Source of the DNA: Haladaptatus cibarius D43
GTDB taxonomy: Archaea > Halobacteriota > Halobacteria > Halobacteriales > Haladaptataceae
Length of the DNA stretch: 64,000 nt
Assembly (NCBI RefSeq): GCF_000710615.1
Contig: NZ_JDTH01000005.1
Span: 1-64,000, forward strand
Direction of reading: 5' to 3'
The position numbers and the translations under genes are program-made. Under the pieces are notes generated by a model. That model had not been told where the DNA came from, searched no databases, and saw only the letters and a program-made list of their open reading frames with translations. Of this stretch, positions 35,208-44,672 are shown piece after piece. Positions within the stretch are counted from its first letter, which is position 1. Every line of letters starts with the position of its first letter.

Positions 35208-36196
35208 TCGTTGACCCCCTCCGCGAGGCGGCCGCGCTTCACGTTCAGAAACATGAAGCCGCTGATGACGACGAGCGTCAGCGTCATGATGGCGGCACCC
35301 ATACCGTACTGGTCGAAGCGAAACGCTTCACGATAGCCGTAGACGATGAGCAGTTCGTTCTGGCGGAGCGGGCCGCCCTTGTTCATCACGAACGGGATGA
35401 GGAACTGTTGGAACGACGCCGCCGCCGTCAGAATCGACGCGAAGAGGACGGGCCGTTTGATGGACGGGAGCGTGACATGCAGGAATCGATTGAAGAATCC
35501 CGCGCCGTCAACCATCGCCGCGTCGTGGAGTTCCTCAGGAACGTCCTGCAAGGCACTCACGATGATGATGACCATGAACGGGTAGGCCAGCCACGCTTCC
35601 GTGATGTTGTAGGCGAGGAACGCCGTCCAGCGTTCGTCGAGCCAGAGGATTGGCTGAAGGTTGATTATTTCGAGCAGTTGGTTCGCCAACCCGTACTGAG
35701 CGTTGCTGAAGATGCCGCGCCAGACGGTGATGGTGAAGATGGACGGCAGGCCCATCGGGATGATGATGAACGAGCGCATGTAGCGCCGACCGACGACGTG
35801 TTCGCTGGTCAGGACGAGCGCGATAGCGATGCTCAGCCCGATTTTGAGCGTCACGCTCGTGAACACGAACAGCCACGAGACGCCCATCGAGTTCCAGAAA
35901 CTCGCGTTGATGGGGAGTTGCGTTCGATAGCCGAACAGGTCGAGGGTGAAATGCGGCGTGCCGAACAACACCTGCATGTAGTTGTCGAATCCGACGAACG
36001 AAAAGGACTCGCTGAACAGCGTCACGTTCGTCGCGTCGGTGAACGAGAGGTACACCGAGTACGCGATTGGGTAGAACATGAACGCCGAGAACAGAAACAG
36101 CCCTGGCAGTACGAGGAGCAAGGGCAGGTCGTCCCGGTCGAACACCGGATTTTCGAGCGCTTGCGCGCCGCGTGAGAACGTCGAGCGAATACTCAT
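35204..36196 (-). CDS. carbohydrate ABC transporter permease (MalF-type)
   Basis: The 330-residue permease has six predicted helices (first LLLVLPGLFLFSAFMFYPIA) and the EAA loop VPEELHDAAMVDGAGFFNRFLHVTLP. It pairs with the MalG-type subunit downstream to form the membrane channel. It follows the binding-protein gene by 21 bases in one operon running on the minus strand. Confidence 0.92.
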   Translation of the reverse strand: MSIRSTFSRGAQALENPVFDRDDLPLLLVLPGLFLFSAFMFYPIAYSVYLSFTDATNVTLFSESFSFVGFDNYMQVLFGTPHFTLDLFGYRTQLPINASFWNSMGVSWLFVFTSVTLKIGLSIAIALVLTSEHVVGRRYMRSFIIIPMGLPSIFTITVWRGIFSNAQYGLANQLLEIINLQPILWLDERWTAFLAYNITEAWLAYPFMVIIIVSALQDVPEELHDAAMVDGAGFFNRFLHVTLPSIKRPVLFASILTAAASFQQFLIPFVMNKGGPLRQNELLIVYGYREAFRFDQYGMGAAIMTLTLVVISGFMFLNVKRGRLAEGVNE

Positions 36197-36217
36197 TGAA
36201 ATAGTGGATGGAAACTG

Positions 36218-37471
36218 TTAGTCCCAGTTCTGTTTGATAGTCTTCTCGGCCTGCTGGAACGCCGGTTTGGCGTCCTGATTGCCCTTGGCAACCTTGGTGA
36301 AGGCGTTTTTGAGTGGGTCCCAAACGCTCGCCATGTGCTTGTGCGTCGGAATGGGTTCGCCCATCTGGACTGTCTGAGAGTACGCTTTAGTCGCAGCAGA
36401 CAGTTCGTCGCTCCCGGCGAGGTCTTGATGAACCGGAATAAATCCGTGTTGGTCGGCGAGCGCGGAGAGAACGTCCGTGTTCGTGGTGTGCCACTCGGCG
36501 AATTTTCGCGCCGCCTCGGCGCTCTTTCCGCCGTCGTTCATCTTCTTCGAGAAGTACCACATCTTAACCGTCGTGTACGGTTTCGGCTCTCCACCGTCCG
36601 GTTTCGGAAGCGGCGCAACGCCGACATCGAGATCGGAATCACGGACGGTGCCGAGGAACCACGGTCCGTTGATTGCGAACGGGGCGTTACCCTCGTTGAA
36701 CACCGCTGCCTGCGGGTCGTAAGCGTGGTCTTTCGGGATGTATTTCACCAGTTTGTCGCGAACGAAGCGGAATCCCTGCAGCGTCTTTTCGTTCGTCAGA
36801 CCGAGTTCGTCGTTCTGTTCGTCGTAGTAGAATCCGCCGAAGGCCTGCACGTAGCCGCTGATGAAGTACGGGTCGATGGGGAACGAGAGGCCGTACTTTC
36901 CGTTGCCGGGGTCGTGATGGTCGTCCATGATGGACTGCATGTCGGCTACCGTCTCCGGCGGTTCGTCCACCAGTTCCTTGTTGTAGAGCAGGCTGACCGT
37001 CTCCGCGGCCCACGGGAGACCGAGAACTTCGCCGTTGAACTGGACCGCCTTCGCGGCGGCGTCCGTGTACGTCGATTCGAGGTCAACGGACAGGTTGCTC
37101 TTCTGGTCGGAGAGGAAGTCGATTCCCTGATACTCGCCGACCCAGTCGTGTGCCCACTGAAACATGTGGGGGCCTTTGCCCGCCGGAATCGCGTTCTCCA
37201 ACTTCTTTTCCAGTTCCGAAATCTCGGAGAGTTGTATCGTGTGGTTCGTCTCGCTCTTGAACGTCCCGACGTTTTCTTCGAGATTCTTTTTCGGTCCTTT
37301 CGAGCGCGCGTGCCAGAGTTGCGCAGTTGCACCGGAGGAATCGCCATTCCCCGAACCGTCTCCTGACGTGTCGTCGCCCGAATTATCGTCGTTTACGCTG
37401 ATACAGCCAGCCAAGGTTGCACCAGCCAATGCACCGCCAGTTTGGATGAATCGTCGCCGTGGGTATGACAT
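36218..37471 (-). CDS. extracellular sugar-binding lipoprotein (maltodextrin type, TAT-exported)
   Basis: The 417-residue protein begins MSYPRRRFIQTGGALAGATL with a twin-arginine motif and the lipobox LAGC, so it is folded before export and lipid-anchored outside. The mature part is a family-1 solute-binding protein (NHTIQLSEISELEKKLENAI, MFQWAHDWVGEY, LPWAAETVSLLYNKELV, FAINGPWFLG), which resembles MalE. The frame opens at 37501, but the ATG at 37471 fits the signal peptide and the TATA at 37503-37511. It delivers sugars to the two permeases encoded downstream. Confidence 0.92.
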   Translation of the reverse strand: MSYPRRRFIQTGGALAGATLAGCISVNDDNSGDDTSGDGSGNGDSSGATAQLWHARSKGPKKNLEENVGTFKSETNHTIQLSEISELEKKLENAIPAGKGPHMFQWAHDWVGEYQGIDFLSDQKSNLSVDLESTYTDAAAKAVQFNGEVLGLPWAAETVSLLYNKELVDEPPETVADMQSIMDDHHDPGNGKYGLSFPIDPYFISGYVQAFGGFYYDEQNDELGLTNEKTLQGFRFVRDKLVKYIPKDHAYDPQAAVFNEGNAPFAINGPWFLGTVRDSDLDVGVAPLPKPDGGEPKPYTTVKMWYFSKKMNDGGKSAEAARKFAEWHTTNTDVLSALADQHGFIPVHQDLAGSDELSAATKAYSQTVQMGEPIPTHKHMASVWDPLKNAFTKVAKGNQDAKPAFQQAEKTIKQNWD

Positions 37472-37485
37472 TGGTTTATCCGTTA

Positions 37486-37501
37486 TGAAATATGACTTCA
37501 C
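37486..37501. promoter_or_regulatory. candidate TrmB operator, binding-protein promoter
   Basis: TGAA-ATATGAC-TTCAC is an inverted repeat with a 7-base spacer. It lies just downstream of the minus-strand TATA ATTAAATACG (37502-37511), between TATA and the expected start, a position that fits repression. Confidence 0.5.
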
Positions 37502-37594
37502 GTATTTAATCCTTAGGTATTTTCGTGTCCTTTTGAATAAGACAGACTCACACTACGCTTTCATCAGCCGTTTTTCGCCCGCTCAAAAATAGTA

Positions 37595-37610
37595 TGAAAA
37601 ATCACATCAC
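37595..37610. promoter_or_regulatory. candidate TrmB operator, ATPase promoter
   Basis: TGAA-AAATCAC-ATCAC repeats the binding-protein site with one arm mismatch. The similarity continues outward: ATGAAAAATCACATCACG and ATGAAATATGACTTCACG, both followed by an ATTTA element. It lies directly before the TATA-like ATTTAGTA (37613-37620). Confidence 0.5.
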
Positions 37611-37663
37611 GAATTTAGTACGATGGGAAAGGACTTTACCGTGGCACGACACCACACGAAGTA

Positions 37664-38791
37664 ATGGCAAATCTTCGGCTAAAGAATCTCAGAAAGGAGT
37701 TCGACCGTGGCCAAATCGTCGCGGTGGACGACCTGAACCTCGACATCGAGGATGGCGAGTTCGTCACCCTCGTCGGCCCGTCGGGGTGTGGAAAGACGAC
37801 GACCCTCAGGATGATTGCTGGACTGGAACGCGCCACCTCCGGTAACATCTACATCGGCGACGACGACGTGACCAACGTTCACGCGAAAAACCGCGACGTG
37901 GCGATGGTGTTCCAGAACTACGCGCTCTATCCGCACAAAACCGTCGAGGAAAATATGTCGTTCGGCCTGCGGATGAGCACCGACCTCTCGAAAGACGAGC
38001 GCTACGAGCGCGTCTACGAGGCCGCCGAGATGATGGGCATCGAGGATTTGTTGGACGACAAACCCGACGAACTCTCCGGTGGGCAAAAACAGCGCGTCGC
38101 CCTCGGCCGCGCAATCGTGCGCGAACCCGACATCTTCCTGTTCGACGAACCGCTAAGCAACCTCGACGCGAAACTTCGCACCACAATGCGCACCGAAATC
38201 CAGCGCATCCAACAGGAACTCGGGATTACCGCGGTGTACGTCACGCACGACCAAGAGGAGGCGATGACGATGGGCGACCGAATCGTCATCCTCCGCGACG
38301 GCGAACTCCAACAGATGGGCGCGCCGACCACTGTCTACGAAAATCCAACGAACAGTTTCGTCGGCGGATTCGTCGGGTCGCCGAGCATGAACTTCATCGA
38401 CGTTCGCGCGACCAACGATTCCGGCGAAATCGTGCTCAGAGATGGCGAAGGCGACTTTTCCTGTCGCCTCTCGTCTTCTTTCTCCGGGCGAATCGAAAAC
38501 ACGAACGAGCAGTTCACGGTCGGTATCCGCCCCGAGGACGTGTTCCCTGCAACAGGCGAGGAACGAAACGTCCTCGAAACGACGGTGGAAGTCGTGGAGC
38601 CAATCGGGAGCGACAACTACCTCTACCTCGACCTCACCGAGGATTTCATCGCCCGCGTCGATTCCGACGTGGAACCCTCCCCGGGCGATAGGATTCAGGT
38701 AACGTTTGCAGAAGACGATGTGCACGTCTTCGACAGCGAGAACGGGAAAGTCGTGAGCGACGAGAAAGAAACCGCGAAAGCGTCGGTCTGA
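37664..38791 (+). CDS. sugar ABC transporter ATP-binding protein (MalK/UgpC-type)
   Basis: The 375-residue ATPase powers uptake. It has Walker A GPSGCGKTTT, Q-loop MVFQNYALYPHKTV, signature LSGGQKQRVALGRA, Walker B IFLFDEPLSNLDAKL, the switch His in YVTHDQEEAMTMGD and a C-terminal TOBE domain (FTVGIRPEDVFPATGEERN). It is divergent from the binding-protein operon and shares a 190-base control region with it. Confidence 0.93.
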   Translation: MANLRLKNLRKEFDRGQIVAVDDLNLDIEDGEFVTLVGPSGCGKTTTLRMIAGLERATSGNIYIGDDDVTNVHAKNRDVAMVFQNYALYPHKTVEENMSFGLRMSTDLSKDERYERVYEAAEMMGIEDLLDDKPDELSGGQKQRVALGRAIVREPDIFLFDEPLSNLDAKLRTTMRTEIQRIQQELGITAVYVTHDQEEAMTMGDRIVILRDGELQQMGAPTTVYENPTNSFVGGFVGSPSMNFIDVRATNDSGEIVLRDGEGDFSCRLSSSFSGRIENTNEQFTVGIRPEDVFPATGEERNVLETTVEVVEPIGSDNYLYLDLTEDFIARVDSDVEPSPGDRIQVTFAEDDVHVFDSENGKVVSDEKETAKASV

Positions 38792-38822
38792 GGTTCGAAT
38801 CTATCGGAGTCGGACGCCGATT

Positions 38823-40874
38823 TCAGTCCAGCGCCGTTTTCGCTTCTTCTGCTTCCAGTACATCCTGTTCGTCCAGCGACGCCACCGTCGCCAGTCGAAT
38901 CGCGTGCGGCCATCCGAGCGGTGTCGCGCTGTCCGCGGCACCCACGTCGAAGAACTGCTCGGGCAGATAGCCGGAATCGGCACAGAGCGGGCCGTCGGGC
39001 AGGAGAAGCGAGAGGAGTTCGCGCGATCGGCGCGCGAACTCGTCGGCGCGCGCGTCGTCGCGCGCCGACAGCAGATGGGCGAGTTCCCCCGCGGCATTGG
39101 CACCCCAAGCGGTCGAAACCGTCCAGATTTTCGATTCAGCCTGCTCGCGCTTTCGCCAATCGTCCTCGTCGAATCGCGCGAGGCCGCGAACGTCGCTTTC
39201 CGTTGGGTCGCGCCAGAGTCCATCCAGAACGGATTCGGTGTGGGAAACGAGGCGGTCAACCTGCTCTGCATCGAGGTCGGCAACTCGGGAGTAGGCGCGA
39301 TGTGCGCCAGCGAGCGCGAGGGCGCTCGAATCGAGGCGAGCATCAATCTCACCGTCGTCCAGTCGAAGTGCGTAAAATTCGCCCGTCCAGAGATTGTCGA
39401 GTCCGGACAGAACTGCTTCCGCCTGCGATTTCGCGCGCTCTCTGAGTTTTGTGTCGAGGGGCGCACCTGCAAGTGCGGCGTAGGCTTCGAGGTACGTCGC
39501 GGCGGTGTGGGCGAATCGCCCGGTCATGTTCTCCCACGCGTTCTGGCAGTGAACCGGCAACCCGTCCGATTCGAGGGTGTCGTCCAGTCCGCCGAGAGCG
39601 GAGTCGAGGGTCTTCCGAATGTTGGATTCGAGTTCCGAATCCATGTCACCGTCACGGAGATAGTTTGCGAGGAACGCGATGACGCTTCCCGTCTGGTCGG
39701 CCTGATAATCCGCGCCGTCGCCTGCTTCGACGCGGGCGTTGGCCCATCCGGGGGCGATGGTGCCGTCGCGCGGCCAAACGCGGTGAGGCCACGTTCCATC
39801 CTCGCGTTGGGTGTCGCAGTAGAACTGCGCGCTCCGGGCGTGCCAGTCCGAAAGCGAGAGGTCGAAGTGACTGTCGGACGCGAGAAGGAAGCGCGATATT
39901 TCCGCATCGTCACGGAACCACGTGTAGCCGTACCCGCCGGAGTAGGCGTAGAACGGGTCGAAATCCGGCCCGGCGATTCGCGCACCGGTTTCAGCCGAAA
40001 GGAGCGAGAGGACACGCAGGTCGGAAACGACGGCTTCGGTTTCGGGCGTGTTGGGACGTTTCGGAACCTGCTCCGCCGCGGCGGTCTGAATTTCCTCGGC
40101 CGAGTCGAATTGCGCTGTGAGTTCTCGAATACGGTCGAGAGCGACTTCACGCGACGTTTCGTCGCGGTCTACGAGAAGCGAAACGAGGGTCGTGCCTTCG
40201 TCGTCTTCGTCGCCATTCAGCGTGACCGGAACGACGAGTTCGCCGCTCAGTCTGCTCTCCTCGTATCGTCCGGCCTCGTCGGTCTGCGGAACTTCTGTTG
40301 CCCGGTCGGAGACGAGAGAGGCGAAGTCGGTCGGCACCTGCCCGTGGATTTCTTCCGGTACAGGGCTGGTTGCGAGGTAATCGTGTTCGTCGGCGTGGAA
40401 CAGTTCGATTACGTCGCCGTGTCGCAATTGGCCGATTCGGTCGTCACGGCCGTCGGGGACGAAACCGAGGTAGGCGACCAGTTCGGTGGATTCGACGGGG
40501 AAACCATCCGAAACGAAGTGCGTGACGTGAGCGTCCGAAATCGTCAAATCGTATTGCGTCACCGACCAGTCGTTTGCCTCGTGTTCGGTGACGACGAGCG
40601 CTGTTTCGCCGTCGTATCGCTGTGTCGAGGCGATTTCGTCGCTGTCGAACCACGACGTCTCGCCGTCGCAGCGAATCCCGAACCGGGAGCGGTCGATTCC
40701 GTGCTGTCCGGACAGGGGATAGGAGTAGTCGCGGAGCGAACCGTCCGGGGCAACGTGAACGAGTCGGGCGTCAAGACCGGAAAACCGGCCTGCAGGCGTC
40801 CTGCGCTCACCGGGGAAGCGTGTTGCACTCCCGCGATGGCGCTTGTAGTCTGCGAGGGTGTCGCGGAGCGTCAT
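38823..40874 (-). CDS. GH15-like glucoamylase
   Basis: The 683-residue enzyme has a beta-rich N-terminal domain (residues 1-250) and an (alpha/alpha)6 barrel with GGYGYTWFRDDAEISRFLLA, FYCDTQREDGTWPHRVWPRD, GADYQADQTG and SKIWTVSTAWGANAAGELAH. These fit archaeal GH15 glucoamylases/glucodextranases, which release glucose from oligosaccharides. There is no signal peptide, so it acts in the cytoplasm on imported sugar. It is divergent from the GH13 gene and converges on the ATPase gene (31 bases). Confidence 0.9.
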   Translation of the reverse strand: MTLRDTLADYKRHRGSATRFPGERRTPAGRFSGLDARLVHVAPDGSLRDYSYPLSGQHGIDRSRFGIRCDGETSWFDSDEIASTQRYDGETALVVTEHEANDWSVTQYDLTISDAHVTHFVSDGFPVESTELVAYLGFVPDGRDDRIGQLRHGDVIELFHADEHDYLATSPVPEEIHGQVPTDFASLVSDRATEVPQTDEAGRYEESRLSGELVVPVTLNGDEDDEGTTLVSLLVDRDETSREVALDRIRELTAQFDSAEEIQTAAAEQVPKRPNTPETEAVVSDLRVLSLLSAETGARIAGPDFDPFYAYSGGYGYTWFRDDAEISRFLLASDSHFDLSLSDWHARSAQFYCDTQREDGTWPHRVWPRDGTIAPGWANARVEAGDGADYQADQTGSVIAFLANYLRDGDMDSELESNIRKTLDSALGGLDDTLESDGLPVHCQNAWENMTGRFAHTAATYLEAYAALAGAPLDTKLRERAKSQAEAVLSGLDNLWTGEFYALRLDDGEIDARLDSSALALAGAHRAYSRVADLDAEQVDRLVSHTESVLDGLWRDPTESDVRGLARFDEDDWRKREQAESKIWTVSTAWGANAAGELAHLLSARDDARADEFARRSRELLSLLLPDGPLCADSGYLPEQFFDVGAADSATPLGWPHAIRLATVASLDEQDVLEAEEAKTALD

Positions 40875-40886
40875 CAGTTACACCAC

Positions 40887-40900
40887 GGGGAGTGTTATTA
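40887..40900 (-). promoter_or_regulatory. TATA region of the GH15-like gene
   Basis: On the minus strand GTATTTTAATAAC lies about 15-25 bases before the ATG at 40874, giving a leaderless or nearly leaderless transcript. The candidate TrmB operator lies just upstream at 40910-40926. Confidence 0.5.
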
Positions 40901-40909
40901 AAATACTTG

Positions 40910-40926
40910 GTGAAATAATCGTTCAC
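40910..40926. promoter_or_regulatory. candidate TrmB operator between the GH15 and GH13 genes
   Basis: GTGAA-ATAATCG-TTCAC is a perfect 5-base inverted repeat with a 7-base spacer. It sits in the middle of the 103-base divergent region, upstream of the GH15 TATA and just before the TTAACAAAA element of the GH13 gene. Confidence 0.55.
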
Positions 40927-40977
40927 AGATTAACAAAAATCCAAACGTTGTTACCCCCTGCGTGAGGTGTGTCGAGT

Positions 40978-43041
40978 ATGCACGAATCAGCTCCACCGCG
41001 GTTTACTTCCGTCGGCGAGGCGGTCGAACTCGCGCCACGCGACCCGAATCCGGAATCGGAGCACGAATGGTCGGTCGAAAGTCGGCCGGACGGGAGTTCA
41101 GCGACAGTCGGCGATTCACCGGTTATCCACTTCGAACCGGACGAACCCGGCGTCTATCGGCTTTGCCTCTCCGGAGAAAAAGACGACAGCCACCGACTCG
41201 TGCGCGCGTTTCCCGACGAGCGTCGAACCGCGCGGTTCGAACTGCCCGTCAGCGACCTCCCGATACCACAGGCGGAACTCGATTCCATCTGCATCGCCGG
41301 GCCGTTCAACGAGCACATTACCGGCGCAGACCGCCCGACCTTCGAGGACGGGAGCTACGTCTTCGAAACCCGACTTCCGCCGGGCGACCACCCCTACGGA
41401 TTCCTGCTGAACGACGACCTTACGGAGCAGGTGCAGGACACCTTGACGATACCGGGCCCGGGGCGTCCACGGGTGCGTGTCGATAGCGAACTCGACGGCG
41501 ACGAAATCGTGATTTCGGCAGAAGCGAGTTCGGCACCGAACAGCAAATTCTCGGACGGAGAGTTGGCAGTGGAGTTCTATCTGGAACACGGAAAAACGGC
41601 GGACGACCGAGACGGCGTCTCGGTCGTCCGCGACCAGCGAAGCCTCCGACTTTCTCGCGAGGAAATCGAGGACGAAATTCGGGTTCACGCGGTCGCAGTC
41701 GGCGAACGCCACAGCGTCGCCGACTGCGTGGAAATCCGTGGGAGTGCAGATACGACAAACGCCCTCGAACTCCGAAGGCCCAACGACGCCCCGGAGTGGG
41801 CCGAATCGCCGACCGTTTACGAGATTTTCGTTCGGTCGTTCGCGGGGGAAACGGTCGAGACGACCTTTGCGGAACTAGAGCGACGGATTCCCTACCTCGA
41901 ATCGCTGAACGTGGACTGCGTCTGGTTGACGCCGATTCTGGAGAGTCCGACCGACCACGGCTATCACACGACGAACTACTTCAAAACGGCGGGCGACCTC
42001 GGCACGCGCGAGGAGTTCGCGTCCTTCGTGTCTCGGTGTCACGAGGCCGACATTCGAGTCATCTTCGACCTCGTCATCAACCACTCCTCGCGCGACCATC
42101 CCGCGTTCCAAATGAGCGCGGCAGAGGTGCCGGAATACAGGGACTGGTACGTCTGGGAGACTGACGAAGAGACTGGCGAGAAGCGCGCGCAACGCTACTT
42201 CAACTGGGAGCAGATTCCGAACTTCAACTTCGATTCGCTCGCAGTACGCCGATTCCTCCTCGACGTGGTTGACGAATGGGCCGGAATGGTCGATGGCTTC
42301 CGATGCGACGTGGCGTGGGGCGTTCCGCACGAGTTCTGGAAGGAAGTCGCGGAGCGCGTTCCGGACGATTTCCTCCTGTTGGACGAGACGATTCCGCGCG
42401 ACCCCGACTACCACGAAGGCGAATTCACGATGCACTACGACACGACTCTGTATCACACTCTGCGCGAAATCGGACAGAGTGACAAACCCGCCACCGCGAT
42501 TTTCGACGCGCTGGAAGACGCCGAGCGCGTCGGATTCCCCGATAGTGCAGTACATCTCCGCTACGTCGAAAACCACGACGAATCGCGCTATCTGGACGAA
42601 TGCGGAAAAGATGCGCTCAAAGCCGCGACTGCCGCGACGTTCACGCTTCCCGGCGCGCCAATGATTTACTACGGGCAGGAGCGCGGCATGACCGAGTACC
42701 GCGGAACGATGCAGTGGGGACACGGCGACGACGAGTTGACGAAGTTCCACCGCGCGCTGAGCGAACTGCGCGACGAATATCCAGTTCTGCGTGATGGAAC
42801 AGTGAAGCAGGTGGAATTTGAATGCCACTCGGAGAACGTCGTCGCGTTCGCGCGCGAGTCCGGGGACTCGCGCGCAGTCGTCGTCCTGAACTTCGGCGAA
42901 TCAGCGCGAGAGATGACCGTGGATGCCGAAATCGAAGCAAAGAATCTCGTGACGGGCGAGCGGATTTCGACCGCAGAAGACAGGAATGGTAAAACGAAAT
43001 TCACGATCCAAAGCGTCGTCGTCGCTCGCGTCACCGAGTGA
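40978..43041 (+). CDS. GH13 alpha-amylase-family enzyme (neopullulanase/cyclomaltodextrinase-like)
   Basis: The 687-residue protein has N-terminal beta domains, including a CBM48-like part (ICIAGPFNEHITGADR). Its TIM barrel has region I FDLVINHSS, the nucleophile region GFRCDVAWGVP, the acid/base region FLLLDETIPRD and region IV RYVENHDESR. No signal peptide is present, so it cleaves imported malto-oligosaccharides inside the cell. A GTG nine bases upstream is an alternative start. The TrmB gene follows after 34 bases. Confidence 0.92.
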   Translation: MHESAPPRFTSVGEAVELAPRDPNPESEHEWSVESRPDGSSATVGDSPVIHFEPDEPGVYRLCLSGEKDDSHRLVRAFPDERRTARFELPVSDLPIPQAELDSICIAGPFNEHITGADRPTFEDGSYVFETRLPPGDHPYGFLLNDDLTEQVQDTLTIPGPGRPRVRVDSELDGDEIVISAEASSAPNSKFSDGELAVEFYLEHGKTADDRDGVSVVRDQRSLRLSREEIEDEIRVHAVAVGERHSVADCVEIRGSADTTNALELRRPNDAPEWAESPTVYEIFVRSFAGETVETTFAELERRIPYLESLNVDCVWLTPILESPTDHGYHTTNYFKTAGDLGTREEFASFVSRCHEADIRVIFDLVINHSSRDHPAFQMSAAEVPEYRDWYVWETDEETGEKRAQRYFNWEQIPNFNFDSLAVRRFLLDVVDEWAGMVDGFRCDVAWGVPHEFWKEVAERVPDDFLLLDETIPRDPDYHEGEFTMHYDTTLYHTLREIGQSDKPATAIFDALEDAERVGFPDSAVHLRYVENHDESRYLDECGKDALKAATAATFTLPGAPMIYYGQERGMTEYRGTMQWGHGDDELTKFHRALSELRDEYPVLRDGTVKQVEFECHSENVVAFARESGDSRAVVVLNFGESAREMTVDAEIEAKNLVTGERISTAEDRNGKTKFTIQSVVVARVTE

Positions 43042-43056
43042 AGTTTATACTTTCAC
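43038..43056. promoter_or_regulatory. candidate TrmB autoregulatory operator
   Basis: GTGAA-GTTTATACT-TTCAC has the same arms as the other sites but a 9-base spacer, and the spacer contains the TATA box GTTTATAC of the trmB-like gene (ATG at 43076). It overlaps the GH13 stop codon. Confidence 0.55.
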
Positions 43057-43075
43057 GGAGAAGACCCGACAACGA

Positions 43076-44134
43076 ATGGACGACCGTACGCTCTCTGACC
43101 TGCTTCGGCAGTTCGGTCTTTCGGAGAAGGAAGTCGATACCTATCTCGCAATTTTGGAACAGGGCGAGGCGAAAGCCAGCACCATCGCGGACGACGCTGG
43201 CGTCTCGAAACGTTACGTCTACAGCACCAGCGAAAAGTTGGCCGAGCGGGGTTTCGTGGAAGTCAACGACCACGTCGTGCCGACGATGATTCGCGCGAAT
43301 CCGCCGGAACAGGTCATCGGAACGCTGTCCGACCGAGTGGAGACGATGCACCCGGCGCTGGACGAGCGGTTTTCCGCGACGACCAGCGATCCCGACCAGT
43401 TCGAAGTCATCAAATCCCGCGTCACCGTCATCAAGCGAATCGAAGACAGACTGGCGGAAGCGAACGAGGAAATCACGCTCTCGATTCCCTACGAACACCT
43501 CCCCGAGGTGGCGAACGAACTCGGTGCGGCGGTCGAGCGCGGCGTCCTCGTCCTGCTCGTCGTCAGTGGCATCCACCACGAAGACATCGACACATCGGAG
43601 TTCGAAGGCATCGCCAGCGCCGCGCGTGCGTGGCGCGAACCGATGCCGACGACATTGACGGTTGACCAACGGTTCGGCCTCGTCGCACCGACCGAGATGA
43701 TAGTTCGTTCGAACAGCGACAAGCAAGCAATTACGTTCGCACAGGAACAGCTCGTTCCCGTCCTCGTCGGGTCGTTTCTCGGCAACTACTGGCCGATGGC
43801 GAACCAAGTGTACGCGACCGCTCCGGCGGAACTTCCGCGGACGTTCCACGACTTCCGCCATGCAGTTTTGCACGCGACGCTTCACCTCCGGGGAAATCAC
43901 CCGATTCTCGCGCGTGTTCGCGCGCGACCAGTCGGCGAGAAAAACGGCCCGATGACCGTCGAAGGAAAAATCGTCGATGTTCGTCAGGGACTCGTCGAAC
44001 CGGCGTCGAACGCGTTTCCGGTCGAAACCGCGCTCGTCCTCGAAACCGAAGAGGGAGAGGTGAGCATCGGCGGTTCCGGGTCGTTCATCGAGGATTTCGA
44101 GGCGAAAGACGTAACGCTCGAACTCGAAGCGTAG
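43076..44134 (+). CDS. TrmB-family sugar-responsive transcriptional regulator
   Basis: The 352-residue protein has the N-terminal TrmB winged helix (LLRQFGLSEKEVDTYLAILE, ASTIADDAGVSKRYVYSTSE) and a C-terminal sugar-sensing region (ITLSIPYEHLPEVANELG, FLGNYWPMANQVYA). Archaeal TrmB proteins control sugar transport and metabolism and release DNA when sugar binds. Its place next to the maltodextrin genes suggests it controls them. It starts at the ATG 34 bases after the GH13 stop and has its own TATA box. Confidence 0.92.
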   Translation: MDDRTLSDLLRQFGLSEKEVDTYLAILEQGEAKASTIADDAGVSKRYVYSTSEKLAERGFVEVNDHVVPTMIRANPPEQVIGTLSDRVETMHPALDERFSATTSDPDQFEVIKSRVTVIKRIEDRLAEANEEITLSIPYEHLPEVANELGAAVERGVLVLLVVSGIHHEDIDTSEFEGIASAARAWREPMPTTLTVDQRFGLVAPTEMIVRSNSDKQAITFAQEQLVPVLVGSFLGNYWPMANQVYATAPAELPRTFHDFRHAVLHATLHLRGNHPILARVRARPVGEKNGPMTVEGKIVDVRQGLVEPASNAFPVETALVLETEEGEVSIGGSGSFIEDFEAKDVTLELEA

Positions 44135-44162
44135 TTCGAGTTGGCGTGTTCGAACCGGAAGG

Positions 44163-44534
44163 TTAGACGTTTTCGACGCGCTTTTCGAGCAGTTTCCGAT
44201 TTCGAACGTTCGCTTTCCATCCGGCGTCGAACAACGACCCAAGGAGTGGGACAGACCCGCCGAAGGTGTCGATGAGGATGTTCACCAGCATCCGGGCGAG
44301 CGTGTGCCGAGGGACGCCCATCAGATAGCCCTCGAAGACGATGTAGAGGGAAATCAGGGCGGATGCCACGTCGCCGCCGACCGGCAAAATTCCCATCACT
44401 GGATCGAGTCCGAACCGGAAGTTCGTGCCGGGGACGCGAAACGCTTCGTCCAGTAGATTGCTTAGTTTTCGCACTCGTCGAATGGAACCGCGTTTGTTTC
44501 GAGGAACGTCGGAGAGGTCTGCATACTGAGTCAT
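44163..44534 (-). CDS. DUF4112-family membrane protein
   Basis: The 123-residue protein has RVRKLSNLLDEAFRVPGTNF, then GLDPVMGILPVGGDVASALI and RMLVNILIDTFGGSVPLLGS, matching the DUF4112 signature (two membrane segments with conserved GLDPxxGxxPxxGD). The ATG at 44534 is chosen since it starts MTQYADLSDVP. The function is unknown. Confidence 0.88.
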   Translation of the reverse strand: MTQYADLSDVPRNKRGSIRRVRKLSNLLDEAFRVPGTNFRFGLDPVMGILPVGGDVASALISLYIVFEGYLMGVPRHTLARMLVNILIDTFGGSVPLLGSLFDAGWKANVRNRKLLEKRVENV

Positions 44535-44672
44535 AGAGTAAATAAGCCATCCGAATCGGTTATGCACTCTGCTTGCGTATTCGGCGAACTTCTGCTCGGC
44601 GAGTGGAGGCGGAGAACTCGTGCAGACGTGTTGGCCAGTTCATTTACAGGAGTTAGCGATGAGAGATTGGTC

